A program made the translations under genes and the position numbers. The notes beneath the pieces are model-generated. The model saw only the letters and a list, made by a program, of their open reading frames with translations, searched no databases and was not told the origin of the DNA. A DNA stretch of 41,915 nt, taken from assembly GCA_945870455.1 (NCBI GenBank), contig CAMBSL010000020.1, positions 1 to 41,915 of the forward strand, read 5' to 3'. The DNA comes from Pirellula staleyi DSM 6068. GTDB lineage: Bacteria; Planctomycetota; Planctomycetia; Pirellulales; Pirellulaceae. Shown piece by piece: positions 35,906 through 41,915 of this stretch (within the stretch, counting starts at the first letter, position 1; each line of letters starts with the position of its first letter).

Positions 35906-36401
35906 TCATCCGTCGCATACCGTTTCTGGAGGATGCGAGAAAAAGAATCGTCGGATTGTCATTGAGGTGCGCTGTATTTGTACTAGCTCCCCTTCTCTTC
36001 GGTACTCCGATGGCGTTGGGGTCGGGGGATGTGGAGCCGACCACTGTTTGAGTAGCCGTTTCAAAGCTTGATCGATCTCTTGAAGTACGTGTTGTGTATC
36101 GTTCTCGATTTCTTGGCAGGTGAACCGAATGACTTCGATCCCTTGTTCATTGAGCCATCCGGTTCGGATACGATCTTTCTCAATCTCTTCAGGCGTGAAA
36201 TGAGGAAGCCCATCACATTCGACACATAGATTGGCCTCGGGGCAATAGAAATCGAGAAGGTAAGTTCCCTTCGACGTATTGTCGACGGAACTTGGCATTG
36301 CATCTCTGTCGGTTTCGGATGAGTTGCCAAAGCAGATACTCTGCCGGAGTCATTGCCTTTCGAAGGTGTTTGGAAAAATCTTGTGGTTCTAGCCGTTTCA
36401 T
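35906..36401 (-). pseudogene. Frameshifted DUF559 (restriction-endonuclease-like) gene
   Basis: From the ATG at 36401 one frame encodes the DUF559 N-terminus (LRKAMTPAEYLLWQLIRNRQ ... KFRRQYVEG). The conserved continuation TYLLDFYCPEANLCVECDG, ending QEIENDTQHVLQEI, is in another frame. Removing one G from the GGG near 36268 joins them as RRQYVEGTYLLDFYC, exactly the family consensus spacing. DUF559 domains have a Vsr/PD-(D/E)xK-like fold, and the ECDG motif carries the acidic residues. The second frame then runs through a direct-repeat copy to a stop at 35906, so the native end is unclear. It is either a real one-base insertion or a base-calling error in a short G run. Confidence 0.8.
35983..36031. 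repeat. Direct repeat copy 1 flanking the DUF559 gene
   Basis: A 49-base segment that matches 36535-36583 at 46 positions, with a continuous identical core of 32 bases at 36000-36031. The offset between copies is 552 bases without gaps. Confidence 0.93.
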
Positions 36402-36424
36402 CGCAGTGATCAAGCCTCCTCATC

Positions 36425-36464
36425 CCCCCCATTCTCCTCCTGATTACAGGAGGAGAATGGGGGG
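36425..36464. repeat. Perfect 18-bp hairpin upstream of the DUF559 gene
   Basis: The arms 36425-36442 and 36447-36464 are exact complements (six C, then ATTCTCCTCCTG on the left) with a four-base ATTA loop. No T-run follows on either strand, so it looks more like a palindromic repeat than a terminator. It lies between the DUF559 start and the second direct repeat. Confidence 0.93.
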
Positions 36465-36534
36465 AAAGAAAGTACGCGTGGTTCTAAATCCAGACTTTCT
36501 TGTCACTCCCAAGTGACTGAGGTCACCCGCCTTT

Positions 36535-36583
36535 CTAGCTCCCCTACTCCGCGGTACTCCGATGGCGTTGGGGTCGGGGGATG
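36535..36583. repeat. Direct repeat copy 2 flanking the DUF559 gene
   Basis: The partner of 35983-36031. Together the two copies bracket the broken DUF559 gene and the 18-bp hairpin. The core at 36552-36583 is identical in both. Confidence 0.93.
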
Positions 36584-36689
36584 AGGACGCGAGCACAGAA
36601 CAAACCATCTTTGCTTCTCGCTGAAAAAGCGACTTCGCGACCGAACCTCGTAATATTCCCTGAGGCCGATTTCCCCAGGCCTGCACCGT

Positions 36690-38099
36690 TTATGCGATTA
36701 GTTCGTGGACAACCTGTCCGTGCACATCGGTCAGTCGGAAATCTCGGCCACTGTAGCGGAAGGTGAGTTTCTCGTGATTTAGCCCCATCAAGTGAAGCAC
36801 CGTGGCATGCAAATCGTGAACGTGAACTTTATTCTCGACTGCGGCGAAACCAAACTCGTCGGTCGCTCCATAGGTCATGCCCCCTTTCACACCGCCTCCA
36901 GCCAACCACATCGAGAATCCGTGATGGTTGTGATCGCGGCCATTTCCGTTTTCAGCCACCGGGGTTCGCCCAAACTCTCCCCCCCAAATAATCAACGTAT
37001 CGTTTAGCAAACCCCGGGCTTTCAAATCGTTGATCAACGCTGCAATGCTTTGGTCCACATCTTTGGCCTTCTTCGCATGGGCCTTAATGTCTTCGTGATC
37101 GTCCCAAGGTTGTCCATCACCGTAATAGATCTGCACCATCCGCACACCGCTCTCGACCAACCGCCTCGCGGCAAGACACGCTTGTGCGAATTTTCCGGGA
37201 CCGTAATCCTCCAGCGTTTTCTTGCTTTCTTGTTTCAAGTCGAAGACCTGCTGCGCTTCGGTTTGCATGCGAAACGCCATCTCCAGCGATTGAATGCGTG
37301 CCTCCAATGGATTATCACGCCCACCTCGCCTCGCGAGATGAAGCTCATTCATCTGTTTCAGCAAATCGAGTTGTTCGCGCTGCGAGCTTCTTGTAAGCAT
37401 CGTATTGTTGATGTGGCGAATGACTTTCGCGGGGTCCATTTCGGAGTTGTTAATGTGTGTCCCTTGATAAATGCCAGGCAAGAAGCTGTTGCTCCAGAGC
37501 TGCGGACCAACGACAGGCTTGCCGGGACACAACACGACGAAGCCTGGTAAGTTCTGGTTTTCTGTTCCAAGTCCGTACAGCAACCAAGAGCCTAGGGCTG
37601 GTCGTGTCGGCTGTGTCTCGCCACTGTTCATCATCAACAGTGAGGGCTCGTGATTCGGGATGTTGGTATGCATCGAGCGAATAACACAGATGTCATCGAT
37701 GCAGGATCCGATATGCGGAAAGAGGTCGCTGACCTCGATCCCGGATTCGCCGTACTTCCGGAACTTAAACGGCGACATCAGCAAGCCGCCTGTCTTTCGT
37801 TCCGTCTTGAGTTCCGCGTTGGGTGGACGCTGCCCATTGTACTTTTCGAGTGCAGGCTTTGGGTCGAACGTGTCCACCTGGGACGGACCGCCATTCATAA
37901 ACAAATGAATGATATGTTTGGCTCGTGGAGCAAAATGCGCCACTTTGGATGCCATTGGATTGTTTGATTCGTTATCCGAGGCAAGAGCCAACGAGCCATC
38001 TTGTGCTAGGATACCTGCCAGCCCGAGAACTCCAAGACCGGTTCCCATTCGGTGCAAGGACTCACGGCGAGAAATGCTGAAGTGTTGTGATGGATCCAT
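36690..38099 (-). CDS. DUF1501 protein, Tat-exported
   Basis: 469 residues. A twin-arginine signal (SISRRESLHRMGTGLGVLGLAG) spans about 8-30. The DUF1501 core is typical: HIIHLFMNGGPSQVDTFDPKP, a central MLMNSGE-like helix region, SGVRMVQIYYGDGQPWDDHE, LIIWGGEFGRTP and RDHNHHGFSMWLAGGGVKGG. The fold resembles alkaline phosphatase/sulfatase enzymes, and conserved Asp/His residues suggest metal binding, but activity is not established. Its start lies 13 bases after the stop of the PSD1 gene, the canonical planctomycete pair. Confidence 0.95.
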   Translation of the reverse strand: MDPSQHFSISRRESLHRMGTGLGVLGLAGILAQDGSLALASDNESNNPMASKVAHFAPRAKHIIHLFMNGGPSQVDTFDPKPALEKYNGQRPPNAELKTERKTGGLLMSPFKFRKYGESGIEVSDLFPHIGSCIDDICVIRSMHTNIPNHEPSLLMMNSGETQPTRPALGSWLLYGLGTENQNLPGFVVLCPGKPVVGPQLWSNSFLPGIYQGTHINNSEMDPAKVIRHINNTMLTRSSQREQLDLLKQMNELHLARRGGRDNPLEARIQSLEMAFRMQTEAQQVFDLKQESKKTLEDYGPGKFAQACLAARRLVESGVRMVQIYYGDGQPWDDHEDIKAHAKKAKDVDQSIAALINDLKARGLLNDTLIIWGGEFGRTPVAENGNGRDHNHHGFSMWLAGGGVKGGMTYGATDEFGFAAVENKVHVHDLHATVLHLMGLNHEKLTFRYSGRDFRLTDVHGQVVHELIA

Positions 38100-38112
38100 C
38101 GTCGATCAATTC

Positions 38113-41100
38113 CTAGTCCAGATACATGAATTCGTTGCCGCTCAGCAACACTTGCGCATATAACTCCCAACGAGTGAGCGCGGTTTTTTCATCTGCTTTA
38201 CTACCGAGGTACGCCAAGCCGAGCCCCAATTCGACGTCGCTAGCCGACCGGCTGTAGGCGAGTTGAAAAGCGCGTTGGATACGTGCTTCTTCGTTGTCAC
38301 CCGCTTCTCGATGCACTCTCGCGGAGAACGCTTTGGCCTGGGCCAACATGAACGGGCTGTTCAAAACGAAAAGTTGTTGCTGTGGGACGGTCGTCTCGCT
38401 TCGTTTCTCGCTGGTGATGTTCGCGTCGGGAAAGTCAAACAGTCGCAAGAGGCTATCGAGTTCATGCCTGCTGACCATTGCATAAAGCGTTCGCCGATGG
38501 TTGCTGGGTTCTGCGAGCTTCGTGGATGGACCACCGAGAGTAGTATCAAGAGTGCCAGCCACAGCGAGCAACGCATCTCGCCAAGCTTCGACATCTAATC
38601 TCTGTCGGCTCATTCTCCACAAATACCTGTTATCTCCGTCGATGTTGGCATTGGATTCATCGAACGCGGTGCTCAGTCGGTAGGTCGATGACAGCATGAT
38701 TTCACGATGCAACGCTTTTACTGACCATCCCGACTTAATAAATCGGGACGTAAGATAGTCGAGCAATTCGGGATGCGTAGGCGCTTCACCCTGTTTGCCG
38801 AAGTTGCTCGGCGTCCCTACGATTCCGCGACCGAAATGGTGTTGCCATATGCGATTCACCATAACGCGAGCGGTCAAAGGATTGTCGTCATTTGCGATGG
38901 CCTCAGCCAGTTCACGACGCCCGCTGCCGTCTTGAAAGAGCCGCTGATCGTTGCCAGACAGAACGGTCAGGAATCGCCGGGGCGCAAGCTCGCGCTGGTT
39001 GGCAGGATTGCCTCGAACAAAGACTTTCATGTCGGCTACGTTAGCTTCCGTATACGCATGAGCGATTGGATACATGGCGGGAGCAGTCTTCTTTGCCTCG
39101 TCCACTTGGGATCGCAATTGTGCGAGCTGAGCTTTTTTTTCCCCGATTAGAAACTTATCGAGGTTATCGTCCTGCACCTCCAGCGGGCCCTGTTTGCCGA
39201 AAACCTTGCTGATCAAATCTTCGCCGATACCCTTGGACCCTAGTTCGTTTGTTTCGCCGGGTATGGGGCTGGTCCCTTCGACGGGCATTTCGGTATAGAC
39301 GCTGAATTGAATACTCGCTTGCTCGCCACAGTCACCCTGATCGGAGCCACTATTGTCCAAACCACCTATCGCTTTGAATCGATCGTACCCTGCCGGTAAA
39401 TCGTAAACGATCACCGAGGGTGCATGCGTACCGATCGCATAGGAATATTTCTTGCCGCCGACACGGATCCGCTTCCCTTCGTAGTTGCGATCGATTTTGG
39501 CTCCACCAAACCCTTCGAGCGACTTCCATTTAAGATCGGTGAGTTTTAACTCACCTGCGGGCCCGACCAATCGAGGTTCAAGCCAATCGGAGTGATCGCA
39601 ACGATTGCCATTGCCAGCTTCCGACACCACCAGGAAAAGTTGGCTCGCATTGCTGATATCTACATCGATACCTGCGGTAGGTCGAATCTTGGTCACACGC
39701 GGGGTCAAGAATCGAGGACTACCGGGTACACGACTTTCGTTGGGTTGGACCGCGACAAGATTCGATGTCGCCATTTCATCGCGAACTGTCAGCAATGCTT
39801 GTAAGCTTTGCTGAAAATCTTGGGCAATTCTGGCAACGTCGCCCCGCATCACGCTTTGCTTTCGCTCCAAAGCAAACCATGGATCTAACGCTGCAACTTT
39901 CCCTTTCTCCTTAGCATCGAGAAAGCGGATCCAGCGTTGGAGCAGGAACTCACTCACGTCCGTTCGCATTGCAAGGTCGGCTACGCTGACCCCTTGGCCG
40001 CTTTCGGAAGCGACTTGATAGTCCCACACAGCCAACATGGTTTTGGAAATCTCGCTTACATGCGATTCGGCAGCAGTCGCTATTTCTTTTGCGAGAAACG
40101 ACTTAACAGCCTCCTCCGATGTCTTCATCTTTTTTTGGCCAGCGTTGTATTCCGCTACGTCTTCGGGTTTGCATAACGGCGCGTTATGGAGTTTCGAGCT
40201 ATTGAATACCCCTGCCAGCGAATAGTAGTCCTGCGTTGGGATCGGATCGAATTTGTGATCGTGGCAACGCGCGCAAGAGACCGTAAGTCCGAGAAAGCCT
40301 CGCGTCAAGGTATCCACGCGGTCATCAAGCTCATCGGCGGCAGCCTTAGCGGCATCGCTATTCTTATAGTATTGAGCTCCGAGTCCGAAGTAGCCGAGGG
40401 CGATTAGATGGTCATAGGGACGGTTCGAATCGACGTCTAGAAAATCGCCTGCGATCTGCATCTTCACAAACTGCTTGTAGGACATGTCCGAGTTGAACGC
40501 AGAGACGACCCAGTCACGATATCGATATCCGTTGCTATTAGGGGTGACCGAAAACGTATGCGCTTGATCCTCCGCATAGCGGGCTACGTCCAGCCAATAT
40601 CGCCCCCACCGTTCGCCGTAGTGCTTCGAAGCCAACAACCGATCGATGACTTTATCCATTGCGTTTTCGGATTCGTCCTGAACGAACACGTTCACTTCTT
40701 CTGGAGTCGCAGGGAGTCCTATTAGGTCGAATGTTGTGCGCCGAATCCATTCCCCCCTACCCGCTGGAGCTACCGGATGCAGTCCAAGCTGCTCCATTTT
40801 TGCTAAGGTAAAAAGGTCGATGTCGTTTCGAGCCCAGTCGGTCCGCTGCACCTTTGGGAGCTCGGGTTCGACAATAGGTTGAAAGGACCAGAACTTGCGG
40901 GCCTCCTCGAAGTTGATTTTGCTTGCCGTGGCGGATGCACCGATACGAGGATCAGGTGCTCCCATTTCGACCCATGCGACAAAGTCGGCAATCACGGCAT
41001 CGGGAAGTTTCCCCTTGGGGGGCATTTCCAAGGATTCATGTTTAAGCGCGTTAACAAGTAAACTGTCGCCAACATTTTTTGCGACGACGGCAGGTCCCGT

Positions 41101-41355
41101 GTCTCCACCCTTGAGCGTTGCGGTGCGCGTATCGAGCAGCAATCCCCCTTTGACGCTTTTGGCGTCCGCAGAGTGGCATTCGTAGCAATGCTGCACAAGA
41201 ACCGGGCGGATTTTGGCCTCAAAGAATTCCAGTTGTTGTGGCGCCAGCTGTTGGGGCGACAGCTGTCGGGAAGACTCGGTGGGTTCCTGAGCAACGGTCA
41301 GTTGCTTGGAAAGTAACAAGGCCAGAACGAGGCCAACTGTTGTGGATGAACGCAT
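38113..41355 (-). CDS. PSCyt1/DUF1549/DUF1553 (PSD1) cytochrome-type protein, exported
   Basis: 1080 residues. A signal peptide spans about 5-23. The PSCyt1 domain has a haem-c motif CYECH at 57-61. DUF1549 (PSCyt2) follows, from about 175 (NDIDLFTLAKMEQLGLHP) through RTTFDLIGLPATPEEV and ending near a second CxxCH (SCARCHDHKFDPIPTQDYYSL). A carbohydrate-binding-like insert with KYSYAIGTHAPSVIVYDLP sits in the middle, resembling an NPCBM module. DUF1553 closes the protein (LTARVMVNRIWQHHFGRGIVGTPSNFG, HPELLDYLTSRFI). Such proteins and their DUF1501 partner are a hallmark of planctomycetes and are thought to act in periplasmic polysaccharide breakdown, but no reaction is proven. The ATG is at 41355. 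Confidence 0.95.
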   Translation of the reverse strand: MRSSTTVGLVLALLLSKQLTVAQEPTESSRQLSPQQLAPQQLEFFEAKIRPVLVQHCYECHSADAKSVKGGLLLDTRTATLKGGDTGPAVVAKNVGDSLLVNALKHESLEMPPKGKLPDAVIADFVAWVEMGAPDPRIGASATASKINFEEARKFWSFQPIVEPELPKVQRTDWARNDIDLFTLAKMEQLGLHPVAPAGRGEWIRRTTFDLIGLPATPEEVNVFVQDESENAMDKVIDRLLASKHYGERWGRYWLDVARYAEDQAHTFSVTPNSNGYRYRDWVVSAFNSDMSYKQFVKMQIAGDFLDVDSNRPYDHLIALGYFGLGAQYYKNSDAAKAAADELDDRVDTLTRGFLGLTVSCARCHDHKFDPIPTQDYYSLAGVFNSSKLHNAPLCKPEDVAEYNAGQKKMKTSEEAVKSFLAKEIATAAESHVSEISKTMLAVWDYQVASESGQGVSVADLAMRTDVSEFLLQRWIRFLDAKEKGKVAALDPWFALERKQSVMRGDVARIAQDFQQSLQALLTVRDEMATSNLVAVQPNESRVPGSPRFLTPRVTKIRPTAGIDVDISNASQLFLVVSEAGNGNRCDHSDWLEPRLVGPAGELKLTDLKWKSLEGFGGAKIDRNYEGKRIRVGGKKYSYAIGTHAPSVIVYDLPAGYDRFKAIGGLDNSGSDQGDCGEQASIQFSVYTEMPVEGTSPIPGETNELGSKGIGEDLISKVFGKQGPLEVQDDNLDKFLIGEKKAQLAQLRSQVDEAKKTAPAMYPIAHAYTEANVADMKVFVRGNPANQRELAPRRFLTVLSGNDQRLFQDGSGRRELAEAIANDDNPLTARVMVNRIWQHHFGRGIVGTPSNFGKQGEAPTHPELLDYLTSRFIKSGWSVKALHREIMLSSTYRLSTAFDESNANIDGDNRYLWRMSRQRLDVEAWRDALLAVAGTLDTTLGGPSTKLAEPSNHRRTLYAMVSRHELDSLLRLFDFPDANITSEKRSETTVPQQQLFVLNSPFMLAQAKAFSARVHREAGDNEEARIQRAFQLAYSRSASDVELGLGLAYLGSKADEKTALTRWELYAQVLLSGNEFMYLD

Positions 41356-41389
41356 GATGATTCCACGTTGGTTAGCGGAACAGTTTCGT

Positions 41390-41414
41390 GGGTAGGGGGT
41401 AGGGGTAGGTAGGG
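41390..41414 (+). other. G-quadruplex-type motif near the PSD1 start
   Basis: Four runs of three to five G (41390-41392, 41395-41399, 41402-41405, 41412-41414) are separated by loops of two to six bases of TA-rich sequence. They lie about 35 bases upstream of the PSD1 ATG, on the strand that is the template for that gene. This fits the standard G-quadruplex pattern; whether it folds is untested. Confidence 0.6.
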
Positions 41415-41657
41415 AGTGACTGGGACGCTCGTGCGAGCACCAAAATCAGCGGTAGGAGGGAGCCAGCTTCAGGACTGCGGCATTCGTAAGTTACCCTCTG
41501 CCACAACGAAATTCAATTTCAAACCGCGAGAATCGTTGGAATCGCGTGCGAAAAGCATGCGGTTTTATCCACAAGTGAACCGACCAGCGACTTAAAAAAA
41601 TCCTGCAAATCTTATTCTAAGCACATCGGTATGAGTCTTCGAATGTAACACACTGAT

Positions 41658-41730
41658 AGCCGAAGGGCGATAGCCCCGGTTCTCGACGAATGTCGAGCAA
41701 TTGGAAAACCGGGGCTATCGCCCAACGGCT
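41658..41730. repeat. Nested inverted repeat (17-bp perfect arms with internal hairpin)
   Basis: GGGCGATAGCCCCGGTT (41665-41681) and its exact complement (41707-41723) form the main stem, extended by AGCCG/CGGCT after a two-base mismatch. Inside lies a second hairpin CTCGAC/GTCGAG (41682-41687 and 41692-41697). It sits about 30 bases downstream of the stop of the helix-hairpin-helix gene. There is no T-run, so it is a palindromic element more than a classical terminator. Confidence 0.9.
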
Positions 41731-41762
41731 AATTGGTCTGAAAAACATCCTGCACATCGTGC

Positions 41763-41915
41763 CTAGCGATTCATCGATTCCATTTGTGTTACGCGCAGGT
41801 GCTTGCGCAAGGCTGAAATACGGCCATCCTTGATGCCGCGAATGTTCATCAAATCCTCGACCGAATGAAATCCGCCTTGGTCTTCGCGATAACGCACAAT
41901 CTCTTGAGCAAGTTT
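41763..41915 (-). CDS. Helix-hairpin-helix protein, ComEA/GspK-like C-terminus (5' end beyond right edge)
   Basis: A minus-strand frame enters from the right edge and ends at the TAG at 41763-41765, giving 50 residues. It reads AQEIVRYREDQGGFHSVEDL followed by MNIRGIKDGRISALRKHLRV. This is the repeated helix-hairpin-helix pattern of ComEA and of the type II secretion protein GspK: A-x-x-I-x-x-Y-R, GGF, S-V-E-D-L, and I-x-G-I. The motif binds DNA backbone in ComEA. The rest of the protein lies outside the window, so which family it belongs to cannot be decided. Confidence 0.8.
   Translation of the reverse strand, partial: KLAQEIVRYREDQGGFHSVEDLMNIRGIKDGRISALRKHLRVTQMESMNR

Larger units (their letters stand above)
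41356..41762. other. Repeat-bearing gap upstream of the PSD1 gene
   Basis: No gene is seen. It holds a G-run cluster at 41390-41414 and a long inverted repeat at 41658-41730, both listed separately. A single perfect DnaA-box-like TTATCCACA lies at 41565-41573, isolated. Confidence 0.45.

Noticed and set aside
36425-36464. Rho-independent terminator
   Set aside because: The stem is perfect but neither strand has a T-run after it, so it is listed as a palindromic repeat.

Overview
The window looks like a chromosome segment of a planctomycete, most probably a member of the Pirellulaceae (inference). The evidence is its gene content: a PSCyt1/DUF1549/DUF1553 protein paired with a DUF1501 protein, a large protein with a Pirellula-type haem-binding C-terminus, several secreted beta-propeller proteins, Tat-exported TIM-barrel proteins, membrane-anchored VWA proteins, and many short dispersed inverted repeats between genes. 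Most gaps are long and ordinary, but several blocks are tightly packed operons.

Layout. 1-5820 (minus strand): a small AtpZ-like membrane protein, then a compact run of S46 dipeptidyl-peptidase, stand-alone M41 (FtsH-type) protease domain, LolD/MacB-type ABC ATPase, and FtsX-type ABC permease that runs off the left edge. 6019-7629 (plus): DUF4912 protein with a very basic Lys/Pro/Ala-rich tail. 8355-9929 (plus): dnaA, without dnaN, recF or a DnaA-box cluster beside it. 10074-12347 (minus): exported PQQ-type propeller followed by a second stand-alone M41 domain carrying an internal 18-bp tandem repeat. 12653-14122 (plus): Tat-exported TIM-barrel protein and an orphan RegA/ActR-type response regulator. 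14123-16243: IS110-family element inactivated by an in-frame stop, with REP-like repeats around it. 16244-19296 (plus): NatA-type ATPase and a permease fused to a CPBP/Abi membrane protease. 19410-27308 (minus): Gly-rich Spy-like exported protein, terminator, M19 dipeptidase, 1023-aa haem protein, and two tandem VWA proteins. 28111-32616 (plus): TIM-barrel protein, HtrA-like protease, tRNA-Gln(UUG) with a strong terminator, DUF1015 protein, Coq4-like protein. 32992-35712 (minus): WD40 protein. 35906-36583: frameshifted DUF559 gene between two copies of a direct repeat. 36690-41355 (minus): DUF1501 and PSD1 pair. 41763-right edge (minus): end of a helix-hairpin-helix protein.

A theme is proteolysis and envelope traffic. 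S46, M19, HtrA, two M41 domains and a CPBP protease all occur here, two of them inside ABC-transporter operons. The best candidate for an undescribed system is the S46 / M41 / LolD-type ATPase / FtsX-type permease operon at the left edge. The two M41 domains keep the zinc ligands but have lost the AAA+ unfoldase that normally feeds this peptidase. Functions are assigned by motif recognition only; no database search was run.
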